Assembly (NCBI GenBank): GCA_039820405.1 | Contig: JBCBQC010000002.1 | Location: forward strand, 1-64,000 | DNA length: 64,000 bases | Source: CALLVY01 sp937899855 | GTDB taxonomy: Bacteria > Bacteroidota > Bacteroidia > Chitinophagales > Saprospiraceae | Reading direction: 5' to 3' | Shown: in pieces, positions 15,751-25,759 of the stretch | Position numbering within the stretch: position 1 is the first letter of the stretch | How the letters are laid out: each line of letters opens with the position of its first letter | Program-made: the position numbers and the translations under genes | The notes under the pieces: model-generated | Told to the model about the DNA's origin: nothing | The model's input: only the letters and a program-made list of their open reading frames with translations | Database searches by the model: none

Positions 15751-17514
15751 GCCCCCCAATTCCTGCTCCACCTCCACCACCACCGCCAGGGCCGTCTCGT
15801 AACTCTCCTGCATCGCCGCCGCATTGTCCTTTCCCGCAAACAAGGCCATCTCACAAGTTTTCAGAACCCCCATAAACCGATCCCTAGCCGCCTCACTCAC
15901 CGCCAGCACCTCCAATCGCTGACGGATGTTGTCCTGTCCCATCTGCGACAGTGGCAGGTTGAGCTTGTCCCCCACGTAACCCAACAAGCCCTTGGAAATC
16001 TCGTCGTAAAAAGGACGACTCTCCCCACGGTCGAGGAAAGCCTTAGCGCCCGCTAGCTTCTGCTGGGCTACCCGCTGTGCTCGGCGCCGCCGTACGAGCT
16101 CCGGATCGATGGGGCCCCGGGAAGCCTGCACCCGCTTCACTACCACCAAGCCCCCGAGCAATAAAAAAGGTACGCCCAACAGGGTCCAGAAGGTCACCGA
16201 CCCCGTAAAATAAGTGCCCCCCTGGCGCAAGTCGGCTGCCGAATGAATGTCGCGCAACTCGCCAGACGCCTTGCTCTCGCTTACCACTGGCCGCAAATTC
16301 CGCCGTACCTTGCGCCCCTGCGCTACCTCAATGTCGATCACCCGGGAGCTCAGGGTGACGTAACGCGCGCTGTCGGGATCAAAATAGCTAAAGGTCGGTT
16401 GGATCTGGTACTGGCCCGGATAGCGGGGCAGCAACAGGTACTCAATCAGTTTGCTCCCCGTCAGCGCCCCACCGCTTTCGAAATTCTTCTCATCCAGCAC
16501 CTTGGGATCGTACAATTCAAAACTATCGGACACCATCAGCGCGGGCGCTTGCACCTGCTTGAGGTCGCCATTGCCGCTAATCGTCATCCGGATGGCGATG
16601 TCGTCGTCGGTAGTCAGCTTGGTGCGGTTGATGCTGCTGGTCATTTGGTACTGACCGATGGCACCGCTAAAGGTCGGAGGGGCAGCGTCGGGGAGGGGCT
16701 GGACGGCGATCAAGACACTATCGGTAGAGACGTTGAATCGGGTCACGAGGGGGGTGTAAAAAAAGCTCCGCCGCCGCCGTCGGGGATTCTCTTCAGTGGC
16801 GATGGACAGCTCCATGACCAGGGGCTCGATGGTCAGCCGCCCGGCTTGCTGCGGAAACAGGGCGACCCGTTTGAGGGTCTTGGTGCTGTACTGCACTCCG
16901 TCGATGACCTCCTTGATGACGCGGCTGTCGAAGAGCCGAATGTCCTGAGGAAAAAAGCCGAGGTATTCCGATTCGAAGACCAAATTGTAACTCTCGATGG
17001 CGCGGGTGGTGTACACCTTATAATCGAGCAGCACCTGCTCTCCGATGTGGGCCTGGGTGGTGCTGGGGACCGCCCGGATAAATATTTGTTCTTCCAGTTG
17101 GGCCTCCAATTCCTCCTGAGAACTGGCGCTTTGGTTTTTCCCCTTTACCACTTCGACGTAGATGATCTCGGTTTTGAGCGTTTCCCCCCGGACCTCGATC
17201 CGCGCCGGAGCGATGGGAAATTTACCAATCTGCTTGGGCTGCAGGGTGTAGGAGTAGGACATCGAACTGGACCGGCGACCGTTGATGATCGACGTGCTCA
17301 TCGATTGGCTGGGACCACTGAGTACCTTAAAGCCATCAAACCGAGGAGCGGTAAAATTGGAGCCATTGGCATTTTCCAGGGTAAAACTCACTTCGCAATA
17401 GCCCCCCAGTACGACCTGTTTGGCATCGGAGGTGGCGGTAAAACGCACCGTATTTTGGGCCGCCAACAGCAGGGGTAAAGACCAGCACAAGAGGGTAATT
17501 ATCCAGTTTTTCAT
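15742..17514 (-). CDS. batD: BatD-family aerotolerance protein
   Basis: Protein of 590 residues, last gene of the bat operon. A signal peptide is followed by beta-sandwich repeats typical of BatD (VVLGGYCEVSFTLENANGSNF, SGPSQSMSTSIING, SYTLQPKQIGKF). A membrane helix (about 435-460, FWTLLGVPFLLLGGLVVV) leads to a helical cytoplasmic tail. In Bacteroides the Bat proteins affect tolerance of oxygen and form membrane complexes with the VWA proteins BatA and BatB. A shortened paralogue of the first domain lies directly upstream (16 bases apart). The start is an ATG before the signal peptide. Confidence 0.92.
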   Translation of the reverse strand: MKNWIITLLCWSLPLLLAAQNTVRFTATSDAKQVVLGGYCEVSFTLENANGSNFTAPRFDGFKVLSGPSQSMSTSIINGRRSSSMSYSYTLQPKQIGKFPIAPARIEVRGETLKTEIIYVEVVKGKNQSASSQEELEAQLEEQIFIRAVPSTTQAHIGEQVLLDYKVYTTRAIESYNLVFESEYLGFFPQDIRLFDSRVIKEVIDGVQYSTKTLKRVALFPQQAGRLTIEPLVMELSIATEENPRRRRRSFFYTPLVTRFNVSTDSVLIAVQPLPDAAPPTFSGAIGQYQMTSSINRTKLTTDDDIAIRMTISGNGDLKQVQAPALMVSDSFELYDPKVLDEKNFESGGALTGSKLIEYLLLPRYPGQYQIQPTFSYFDPDSARYVTLSSRVIDIEVAQGRKVRRNLRPVVSESKASGELRDIHSAADLRQGGTYFTGSVTFWTLLGVPFLLLGGLVVVKRVQASRGPIDPELVRRRRAQRVAQQKLAGAKAFLDRGESRPFYDEISKGLLGYVGDKLNLPLSQMGQDNIRQRLEVLAVSEAARDRFMGVLKTCEMALFAGKDNAAAMQESYETALAVVVEVEQELGGKK

Positions 17515-17529
17515 CGCGGCGTACCGTAT

Positions 17530-18048
17530 TTAGAGGCGGTAAATTCTTCTTTTCTTACGGGGCTTCTTGCGAGCGGGTGGTGCCTCCGCAGGTGGCGGCG
17601 GAGAGGGACTAAAAGAGTCGAACCAATCAAAGGTCGACCGCTCGGAGCGATCTCCCCGCTGCTTGATGCCGTCCGGGTTGGGGACCACCAGCACCGGGGT
17701 CGGGTCGGTTTGGAGGAGGCCCGCATCGGTCTCGATGGTGGCCGCTTCGATGTAATAGTTGCCCACGTCCAGCGCTTCGAGGTGGTAGCTATAGCTCAGG
17801 CTCTGACTCATCGTGCCGTTGATGATCGACGTACTCATCGACTGGCTGGGACCGCTTACAACCCGAAAGCCCGTAAAATCGGGTGCCTGAAAATTGCGCC
17901 CCGTGGTATTTTCGAGTTTGAACTCCACCCGGGTATAGTTGCCCAGCAGCAGCGAATCGATGCTGACGCTGACGCCAAAGCGGGCCTCCTGAGCCTGGAC
18001 CAGGACCAGGGTCAAACTACAGAGCCAAAAGAACGTGAGCTTTTTCAT
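17530..18048 (-). CDS. truncated BatD paralogue (N-terminal domain only)
   Basis: Protein of 172 residues with a signal peptide, then one BatD-type beta-sandwich: VSIDSLLLGNYTRVEFKLEN and SGPSQSMSTSIING repeat the wording of the full-length BatD next door. The remaining BatD domains and the membrane helix are missing. The chain instead ends in a proline run (SPSPPPPAEAPPA) and a strongly basic tail (RKKPRKKRRIYRL). The frame is intact with a normal stop, so it is a domain-sized duplicate rather than a fresh pseudogene. The longer frame start at 18054 is a TTG; the ATG at 18048 is preferred. Confidence 0.8.
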   Translation of the reverse strand: MKKLTFFWLCSLTLVLVQAQEARFGVSVSIDSLLLGNYTRVEFKLENTTGRNFQAPDFTGFRVVSGPSQSMSTSIINGTMSQSLSYSYHLEALDVGNYYIEAATIETDAGLLQTDPTPVLVVPNPDGIKQRGDRSERSTFDWFDSFSPSPPPPAEAPPARKKPRKKRRIYRL

Positions 18049-18077
18049 AAGCAAAGACGATTAAATGGACTACAAAT

Positions 18078-18809
18078 TTACCAATCTTTGGCGGATTTGC
18101 TTTTCCCCGCCTTTTGCTTGCGCATTTTTTCCTGCACCTTGCGTTCCTCCTCCTCCATAATCCGCAGCAGGCGCTCGGCTTCCTCCTTGTTCAAATCCTT
18201 CTCCTCGGCTTCCTGCGGCTGCGATTGCTGCTCCTGCTGGCTTTGCTGGGACTCGTCTTGCTCCTGCTGGGGCTGGTCCTGTCGCGGTTGCTCCTCCTGG
18301 TCTTGTTCTTCCTCATTTTGCGCTTCCTGGTCCTGCGACTGTTGCTGCTGCTGCTGCTGCTGCTGTTGTTGTTGTCGCAGCAGTTGTTTGGCCAGCGATA
18401 AGTTGTACTTCGCATCCTGGTCGGTGGGGTTGAGTCGGAGGGCGTTTTTGTAAGCGTTGATGCTTTGGTCCAGGGCCTGGTTTTTGAGGTGGGCATTGCC
18501 GAGGTTGTAATAGGCATCGGCACGATCGCGATCGTTATCGGCCTGGGCGGTGGCGGATTCGTATTGGCGGATGGCTTCCTCATAACGCTCTTGCCGGTAG
18601 ATGGAATTCCCCAAGTTGTACTGCCCCTGAGCCGAGGGTTGTTTTTCTAAGGCCTTGCGGTACTGTTCTTCGGCCTGTTGGTAATCTTCTTCCAAGTAAA
18701 GCTGGTCACCCTGCCGCAATAAGGAATGGGCATGCTGCCCCCAAACCGAGGATGGGGTCAGCCCGAGCCAACACCCAACGATCAATAGAAGTAGTAGTAT
18801 TTGTTTCAT
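18078..18809 (-). CDS. batC: BatC-like TPR protein with poly-Gln tract
   Basis: The frame opens at 18911, but the ATG at 18809 begins the signal peptide (KQILLLLLIVGCWLGL), giving 243 residues. Three TPR units follow (for example AQGQYNLGNSIYRQERYEEAIRQYE and ADAYYNLGNAHLKNQALDQSI). The C-terminal half is low complexity: a run of 12 Gln, then alternating Gln and Glu, then a charged helix. BatC-type proteins link the Bat complex components in Bacteroidota operons. The poly-Gln is encoded by a CAG/CAA repeat that could change length by slippage without breaking the frame. Confidence 0.88.
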   Translation of the reverse strand: MKQILLLLLIVGCWLGLTPSSVWGQHAHSLLRQGDQLYLEEDYQQAEEQYRKALEKQPSAQGQYNLGNSIYRQERYEEAIRQYESATAQADNDRDRADAYYNLGNAHLKNQALDQSINAYKNALRLNPTDQDAKYNLSLAKQLLRQQQQQQQQQQQQSQDQEAQNEEEQDQEEQPRQDQPQQEQDESQQSQQEQQSQPQEAEEKDLNKEEAERLLRIMEEEERKVQEKMRKQKAGKSKSAKDW

Positions 18810-18843
18810 GAGCCGTAATTTAAACCATCGTTTAATCCCCCAC

Positions 18844-19875
18844 TCAAGTCGTCCCGAACAAATCCTTGTCTCCCCACCAACTGCTCTTGCGGAAGGAGAG
18901 AAGAAATTCAATCAGGAGCAACAACAAAGCCGCCGCAATAAAATACTGATAATAACTCTCGTACTCCGAGAAAGAGCGTTGTTCAAACTCTCGCTTCTCC
19001 ATCGCATCAATCCGCTCCCGGATCACCTCGGCAATCTGATCTCCATCGACGAGGTTGAAGTAGGTCCCCCCTCCCGCTTCGGCCAACTGCCGCAACATCT
19101 CCTCGTCGATCCGCGAACGTACCGGGTTTCCCGAACGATCGCGCTTAAATTCGCTCCGGCCATTTTCCACCACCGGGATAAAGCCCCCCTCCGGTGTCCC
19201 CACCCCCACCGCAAATACCAACAAACCATCAGCACGGGCTTCCTCCGTACGGGCCAAACTCTCCTCGTCGTGGTTTTCCCCATCCGAAATAACAACCATC
19301 ACCTTGTGCTGTTTATTGTCCTCGGCAAAGGAACGCTCCGCCAAGTCCACCGCCGCCCCAATCGCCGTCCCCTGCGTCGGCGCCAAACGGGGATTGGCAC
19401 TGCGGATAAACAACTGAATGGCCGAGTAATCGGTCGTCAGCGGCGTCTGCAAATAGGCATTGCCCGCAAACAAAATGAGTCCCATCCGCTCGCCCTTTAG
19501 CCCATCCACCAACTTGGAGGCAAACTGCCGGGCCCGATCCAAACGACTGGGACGTAAGTCCTCGGCGAGCATGCTGCGCGAGATGTCGAGGGCCACAAAC
19601 AGATCGACGCCCTTGCGCTTGACCTTCTCGCGCTTGGACCCAAATTGGGGATTGGCCCAAGCCACGATCAGTAGCGAGAGGGCCAGCAACAACAACGTAA
19701 ACTTTAAGCCGTGTTTGTAGCGCGACCAGTGGGGCATCAACTGCTCCACCAAACCAGCCTCTCCCAAACGCAGGAGCAGGTTCTTGCGGGCCCGCCAGGT
19801 AAGCACAAAAAAGAGCAAGACCACCGGCAGGGCAGCGAGAGCGTAAAGGTGTTCTATTTCGGCAAATCTAAACAT
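18844..19875 (-). CDS. batB: VWA-domain aerotolerance protein BatB
   Basis: Membrane protein of 343 residues. Two N-terminal helices (about 8-25 and 55-75) precede a von Willebrand A domain with an intact metal-ion site: DISRS at the first loop, the conserved T in TPLTTDYSA and the D of VISDGENHD. A C-terminal helix (FIAAALLLLLIEFLLSF) re-anchors it, so the VWA domain should face one side of the membrane. It is paired with BatA, 16 bases upstream, as in all bat operons, and the two are likely partners. Confidence 0.95.
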   Translation of the reverse strand: MFRFAEIEHLYALAALPVVLLFFVLTWRARKNLLLRLGEAGLVEQLMPHWSRYKHGLKFTLLLLALSLLIVAWANPQFGSKREKVKRKGVDLFVALDISRSMLAEDLRPSRLDRARQFASKLVDGLKGERMGLILFAGNAYLQTPLTTDYSAIQLFIRSANPRLAPTQGTAIGAAVDLAERSFAEDNKQHKVMVVISDGENHDEESLARTEEARADGLLVFAVGVGTPEGGFIPVVENGRSEFKRDRSGNPVRSRIDEEMLRQLAEAGGGTYFNLVDGDQIAEVIRERIDAMEKREFEQRSFSEYESYYQYFIAAALLLLLIEFLLSFRKSSWWGDKDLFGTT

Positions 19876-19890
19876 GAGCCCGTGTGGATT

Positions 19891-20901
19891 TTAGGGAATG
19901 GACCGTAAAAAAGTGTAGCGAAGCAGGAGTTCCAGAAGCAGGAGCAACATCCCCCAGTAAGCAAAGCGGTAAAACTCCTCGCTGTACCTCCGCAAGGTCG
20001 TCACCTCGATTTTGGTTTTTTCCAAACGGTCGATCTCCGCGTAAATCTGTTCCAGACTCTGCTCGTTCGTCGCTCGGAAATATTTCCCCCCCGTCTCCTC
20101 CGCAATGTCTTGCAACAACTCCTCATCGATCTGTACCGTAGCCAGCCCAAAGATGTAGCGCCCGTCCGCCGAACGACTCACCGGTGCCCGGGCCTTTCCC
20201 CGCGATCCTACCCCGATGGTATACACCTTGATCTCAAACTCGCGGGCGATCTCCGAAGCCATCAGGGGCTGTACATAACCCGCATTATTGTCGCCGTCGG
20301 TCAACAGGATCACGACCTTACTTTTGGCCACACTCTCCTTCAAACGATTGATCGCCGTGGCCAAGCCATCACCGATGGCGGTGCCGTCCTGTAGCGTACC
20401 ACATTCCAACTGGGCCAGAAAATCCTTGAGTACGCGGTGATCCGTAGTGAGGGGACACTGCGTAAAAGCTTCCCCAGCAAAAACTGCCAGACCAATCCGA
20501 TCGTATTCCCGCTTGTCGACAAACTCGGCCGCCACCCGCTTGCTCACCTCCAGCCGATCGGGCCGAAAGTCCTGGGCCAGCATGCTACTCGACAAATCCA
20601 TCACCAGCAAGATGTCAATCCCTTCGGCATTGACCTCCTCCTCCTTCAGGATTTCCTGCGGCCGCGCCAGAGCGATCACCAGGGCGATAAAGGCCAGGGC
20701 CCGCAAGAGGGGTAGCATGCTGCGTAGCCGTCCCCGCAAGGACTGGACGCCATCCAGGGCCCGCAAGCTCGATAGCTTCAGGTGGACGTAGCGCTCGCGG
20801 CGACGCCAGTAGTACCAGCCGCCCACCAACGGTACCAACAGCAAGAGTAGGAAGGCTTCGGGATTGAGGAAAGTGATATTTTTTAAAATAAACAGTTGCA
20901 T
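19891..20901 (-). CDS. batA: VWA-domain aerotolerance protein BatA
   Basis: Protein of 336 residues with the same layout as BatB: two N-terminal membrane helices, a von Willebrand A domain with DLSSS and LLTDGDNN for metal binding, and a C-terminal helix (YWGMLLLLLELLLRYTF). In this family the VWA module binds partner proteins through a Mg-dependent contact and works with a MoxR ATPase. Here moxR is the first gene of the same run, in keeping with that. Confidence 0.95.
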   Translation of the reverse strand: MQLFILKNITFLNPEAFLLLLLVPLVGGWYYWRRRERYVHLKLSSLRALDGVQSLRGRLRSMLPLLRALAFIALVIALARPQEILKEEEVNAEGIDILLVMDLSSSMLAQDFRPDRLEVSKRVAAEFVDKREYDRIGLAVFAGEAFTQCPLTTDHRVLKDFLAQLECGTLQDGTAIGDGLATAINRLKESVAKSKVVILLTDGDNNAGYVQPLMASEIAREFEIKVYTIGVGSRGKARAPVSRSADGRYIFGLATVQIDEELLQDIAEETGGKYFRATNEQSLEQIYAEIDRLEKTKIEVTTLRRYSEEFYRFAYWGMLLLLLELLLRYTFLRSIP

Positions 20902-20930
20902 GATTTCTTCGTGCGTTCAACAATGATCCG

Positions 20931-22025
20931 CTAAATCGGAACTTCCAACCAACCCTCCTCGCTTTCTTCGGTCAGCGCGGCAGGTTGGGTCTGGCGGATA
21001 AAGCCCTCGGCATTTTCCATGAGCTTGCCGTGCATCGTCGCCTCGGGAATGGCCTTGGCAAATTTGACCATATCGGCCAGTTGGAACATCTCCTGTAGCC
21101 GCGTCTGCTGCTCGGTCGCAAATTCCCGGGATTGCAATTGCGTAAGGATCTCGGCCGTCGTCGACTCCAGGGCCTGGATGCCGTAGCGGTTTTCCAGGTA
21201 CTCCCGGACGATAAAGGTCAGCTCACTCTGGTATTCCTTGACCTGCCCCTGCTGCCACAACTGCCGCTTTTTCAGGGCTTCCAATTTGTCGAGCGAATAG
21301 CGGTGTACCGCCACCCGGCGCGTCTGTGGTGGGGGTGGGCCAGTTGGTTGGGGACGGCGCACCACGTAGCGAATCAGTAGGATCAGCAAGATAGCGCCCA
21401 GTACACCCAGGGCCCAGGGCAGAAAATCGCGCCAGTTGAGGGGCTCCTGCCGAATGTCTTTGATGGGGGCAATGCCCAGCGAATCCATAGCGGCCGTAGC
21501 GCTGGGAGCTTCGGGACTGCCCACCCGCAATTCGAGCACGTTGGACAGCAATTGGCGCCGCTCCCCACGGAACTCAAAATCCAAGGCCACCGAAGCCAGG
21601 GTGACCAAGCCCGCATCCCAGGGAATGATCCCCAGTTCGTTGACCAGGATGGTCGTACTGCCCGCCGTCAACGTATCCCAATCCAGTAGGGCGGCCTCCA
21701 CGATATTGGCCGTATCGGCCATCCCCAACCAGCGCCCCGTACTGCGCAGCTCCAAGTCGGGCGCCTCGGGCGGAGCCTCCGCTGGCGCACCGGGGGTCGT
21801 ATTGAACGCGGGCGCGTCCAACTGAGCTTCGTCAAAGTTGAGGTCCAGGCTTAGGAGGCGGGCCTCGGGAGGCAATTGGACTTCCACTTTGAACTGGATG
21901 GGGTCGCCGATCATCACCTGATTGCGGTCCAAGCCAATCCCAATGCGCTCCTGAGCCGACAGCAGTGGGGTGCTACCGAGGAGTAGCCAAGCAAGGATCA
22001 AGCGGATGGTGCGGGGACAATTCAT
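20931..22025 (-). CDS. Bat-operon membrane protein (BatD/DUF4381-like)
   Basis: Protein of 364 residues with a signal peptide, a BatD-like beta region (IGIGLDRNQVMIGDPIQFKVEVQL) and a membrane helix at about 201-222 (FLPWALGVLGAILLILLIRY). A cytoplasmic helical tail follows, with VKEYQSELTFIVREYLENRYGI. This tail pattern is shared with DUF4381-type proteins that sit between DUF58 and VWA genes in MoxR operons. It lies 3 bases after the DUF58 gene, implying translational coupling. The exact role in the complex is unknown. Confidence 0.8.
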   Translation of the reverse strand: MNCPRTIRLILAWLLLGSTPLLSAQERIGIGLDRNQVMIGDPIQFKVEVQLPPEARLLSLDLNFDEAQLDAPAFNTTPGAPAEAPPEAPDLELRSTGRWLGMADTANIVEAALLDWDTLTAGSTTILVNELGIIPWDAGLVTLASVALDFEFRGERRQLLSNVLELRVGSPEAPSATAAMDSLGIAPIKDIRQEPLNWRDFLPWALGVLGAILLILLIRYVVRRPQPTGPPPPQTRRVAVHRYSLDKLEALKKRQLWQQGQVKEYQSELTFIVREYLENRYGIQALESTTAEILTQLQSREFATEQQTRLQEMFQLADMVKFAKAIPEATMHGKLMENAEGFIRQTQPAALTEESEEGWLEVPI

Positions 22026-22028
22026 CTC

Positions 22029-22898
22029 CTATTTACTTCTTTTCTTAAAAAATTGGAGCAGGGCATTGACGTAGGACTGATCGGTGCGGATGCTGACCGT
22101 GTCGGCCCCACTCTTCAAAAAGGCGCTGCGGAAATAGCGGAGGTTTTGCTGAAAATAATCCGCGTAGCGCCGGCGCACCGACGCCACGGAAGTGTCGATC
22201 CACTGCTCGGTACCGGTTTCCGCATCGAGGGCGCGAATGAGGCCCACGTTGGGCAACTCTGCTTCGCACGGATCAAAAAGGTGGACGCCGATGATGTCGT
22301 GCCGGCGAGCGGCGATGCGCAGGGGCGTTTCGTAGCCCGCCGTCAAAAAATCAGACAGGACGAAGGCGATGCTCCGCTTCTTGATCAGGTTGTTGAGGTA
22401 CTCCAGGGCCTGACCCACTTCGGTGCCCCGACCGACCGGCTCAAAGTTTAGCAGTTCGCGAATGATGCGCAAGATGTGCTGCTTCCCCTTTTTGGGGGGA
22501 ATAAACTTTTCCATACGGTCGGTAAAAAAGAGGACGCCGACCTTATCGTTGTTGTTGATCGCCGAAAAAGCCAGTACCGCACAGATTTCGGTGAGGATGG
22601 CGTTTTTCATTTGATTGACCGTTCCAAAGAAACTGGACTGACTCACGTCGATGACGATCATCACGGTCAATTCCCGCTCCTCTTCAAAAATCTTGACGTG
22701 GGGATCCCCCGTCCGGGCCGTCACGTTCCAGTCGATGTTGCGCACGTCGTCGCCGTACTGGTAATCGCGCACTTCGCTAAAGGACATGCCGCGCCCCTTG
22801 AAGGCGCTGTGGTACTCCCCCGAAAACAGGTGTTTGCTCAAGCCCCGCGTCTTGATCTCAATCTTCCGTACTTTTTTTAACAATTCGCTGGTTTCCAT
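22029..22898 (-). CDS. DUF58 domain protein
   Basis: The frame extends to a TTG at 22931 inside the previous gene; the ATG at 22898, 14 bases after that gene's stop, is the better start and gives 289 residues. The conserved DUF58 core is present: RDYQYGDDVRNIDWNVTARTGDPHVK, followed by a VWA-like fold (IVIDVSQSSFFG). No membrane helix is seen, so it is cytoplasmic or peripheral. DUF58 proteins are constant partners of MoxR ATPases, probably as the substrate-side adaptor. Confidence 0.93.
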   Translation of the reverse strand: METSELLKKVRKIEIKTRGLSKHLFSGEYHSAFKGRGMSFSEVRDYQYGDDVRNIDWNVTARTGDPHVKIFEEERELTVMIVIDVSQSSFFGTVNQMKNAILTEICAVLAFSAINNNDKVGVLFFTDRMEKFIPPKKGKQHILRIIRELLNFEPVGRGTEVGQALEYLNNLIKKRSIAFVLSDFLTAGYETPLRIAARRHDIIGVHLFDPCEAELPNVGLIRALDAETGTEQWIDTSVASVRRRYADYFQQNLRYFRSAFLKSGADTVSIRTDQSYVNALLQFFKKRSK

Positions 22899-22911
22899 AT
22901 CCTTGGGCTTG

Positions 22912-24255
22912 TTAAGGGACGAGGTGTGCAATCGGGCTGCGTTGTTTTAAATGGGGTTTGAGCTCGGCGTAGGGGATGGTCAGCTCGTGCCGACCGTATA
23001 CCACGTTGAAGGCCGTACCAAAACAGAGGCCTTCCTGTCGGATGGTAAAGTGGGGAAAATCACGCCCCGCCAGCCACTTGCGGTAGGCTTGATCTTGGTA
23101 CCACTGGTATTCGAGCTGGTGGCGGTGGAGGTATTCCAATACAAAAATATCCACCTCAAAATCCGGGTGAAAAACATCCTCCCGACTGATTTCCCGACCG
23201 CTCTGGAGATCGTAGTTAAAGGCGCGGCCTTCGGGTTCGAGCGTCCAGGTGTTGTGGTAGGTCAGGAATCCGCTGATCAGGCGGGGGGAATAGTAGTCGA
23301 TATCGCTCCAGGCGTAGGCGCGGACGGAGGCGCGCAGGGGTGGCTTGGGCTTGGGGTGAATTTCGCGAACGGTTTGGGTATAGTCGCGGCAGGACTGCAA
23401 CCAATGATCGACCTCGGCTTCCATCCACCGATTGAACGAGGTATCCGAGGTCTTGGGGTAAGTGACGTCGTAACTCGACAGGTAATCCGCGTACTCGACA
23501 CAGCCCATCAAAAGATTGGATTCCAAATCGAGCAGGAGGTACTGCTCGACCCCATCGGCCCCCTTGTAAATGGCGCGTTGCTGACTCGCCCCCCCAAAAA
23601 CGCCCTCAATCTCCGCCGCCACCTGATGGTCCGCACTCTGCACAACCAGTCGGTACTGATCCACCTCATTGACCTCTCCAAACAGGCGGTAGGTTTTACC
23701 CTTGCTCTCCAAATAGGCCGTCCCCCGCAATTGTCCCTCCTCAATTCGTTGTACGATCATCCGCACCGCTTTGCCCCCCGTCCGTCCGCGAAAGCAACGT
23801 ACCCACATTTGGGACCCGCAGTAAGAAGGCAGCCGCACTTCCTCCGGGACCTCCGCCAGCTCGACCAAGCCCGCTACACTCTCCCCCACATTGGTCCATT
23901 CCATCACGAGCCGTTGGCCCCGCAAAGTTCCTCGGAGCCGCCCCGACACGGCCCCCTCCCGGTTGATCTCCCGCAAGTCGAGCCAGTCGTTTTTTAAGGT
24001 CCCTTCCAACTGGAGGGCTTCTTTTGATCGCAGATAGGTGAGGAAGCCCTTGCAGCGTTTGCCGTCGTAGCCCAGGGCCACCGCGACCTCATTGAATCCA
24101 TCGATCCGACCGTGGTAGTGGCGAAACCACTGGACCCGCTCCGGCTTTTTAAAAAGCGCGTTGACGACTTGTTCCGTCGCCGACCCCTGGGCCAACGCCG
24201 CATCACTCGCCATCAGGGAGCAACCCAAGCACACTATCAGAAGGAATGCACGCAT
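22912..24255 (-). CDS. secreted protein with DUF3298-like C-terminus
   Basis: Protein of 447 residues with a signal peptide ending in ALAQ. The N-terminal two thirds hold repeated 'GxLxGxxRGxx' strands like small extracellular beta sheets (LEGTLKNDWLDLREI, GRLRGTLRGQRLVMEW). The last 130 residues (FLTYHNTWTLEPEGRAFNYDL, FTIRQEGLCFGTAFNVVYGRHELTIPYAELKPHL) resemble the DUF3298/RsiV-like domain. It is inserted between moxR and the DUF58 gene, which are normally adjacent, so it is probably an added periplasmic component of this operon. No catalytic motif is visible. Confidence 0.7.
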   Translation of the reverse strand: MRAFLLIVCLGCSLMASDAALAQGSATEQVVNALFKKPERVQWFRHYHGRIDGFNEVAVALGYDGKRCKGFLTYLRSKEALQLEGTLKNDWLDLREINREGAVSGRLRGTLRGQRLVMEWTNVGESVAGLVELAEVPEEVRLPSYCGSQMWVRCFRGRTGGKAVRMIVQRIEEGQLRGTAYLESKGKTYRLFGEVNEVDQYRLVVQSADHQVAAEIEGVFGGASQQRAIYKGADGVEQYLLLDLESNLLMGCVEYADYLSSYDVTYPKTSDTSFNRWMEAEVDHWLQSCRDYTQTVREIHPKPKPPLRASVRAYAWSDIDYYSPRLISGFLTYHNTWTLEPEGRAFNYDLQSGREISREDVFHPDFEVDIFVLEYLHRHQLEYQWYQDQAYRKWLAGRDFPHFTIRQEGLCFGTAFNVVYGRHELTIPYAELKPHLKQRSPIAHLVP

Positions 24256-24282
24256 AGCATCGGAGTCGCTGGCAAAGGCCGT

Positions 24283-25284
<1,002 letters not shown>

Positions 25285-25354
25285 AGTATTTAGTGGTGTT
25301 TGTATTTACGTGCGTCCAAATTTCGGTTTTTTTTGACGCAAAACAGCAGCCAAA

Positions 25355-25759
25355 TTACTTTATCTCGGAGGCCGGACGAATTTTTGCCGTATCCGTTAAC
25401 GTAACCTTAACGCGCTCGGTACTGTCAATGGGCAAGAGGGGGGCAACTTCCAGGGTATCCTCCAGGGTTTTGACCTCGGGCAGGCCCGGTTTGCTGGGCT
25501 TGGGAGGTCGGGGAATGGTGTCGACCACCTTGAGATTGCGGGCGTTGGCCAGCATGGTGGAATCGACCTGTTTTTTGGCCGTGCTAAAGACGTTGCGCAT
25601 ACAGCGCTCCTCGTGCGACTGACGGTACTGGCGCAGGCGCTTGTCGATGGCGTTCTGGACGAGGGTTTCCCGACTGGGCAATTGGGGACCTTTGCGACAA
25701 GCCGGGCAAACCGTGCCGAACAGTAGCAGCCATCCGAGGGTCAACCAGGGCTTTTTCAT
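25355..25759 (-). CDS. small lipoprotein of unknown function
   Basis: Protein of 134 residues. The signal peptide ends in TVCPACRKG, a plausible lipobox, predicting a lipid-anchored envelope protein. The rest is hydrophilic with a Lys/Arg-rich helix and a Pro-rich stretch (IPRPPKPSKPGLP). It overlaps the upstream lipoprotein gene by four bases (ATGA), so the two are translationally coupled. No family is recognised. Confidence 0.7.
   Translation of the reverse strand: MKKPWLTLGWLLLFGTVCPACRKGPQLPSRETLVQNAIDKRLRQYRQSHEERCMRNVFSTAKKQVDSTMLANARNLKVVDTIPRPPKPSKPGLPEVKTLEDTLEVAPLLPIDSTERVKVTLTDTAKIRPASEIK

Noticed and set aside
16243..17478. 411-codon open frame on the plus strand opposite batD
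   Set aside because: It mirrors batD codon by codon, has no signal or domain, and such long antisense frames are expected in GC-rich genes.
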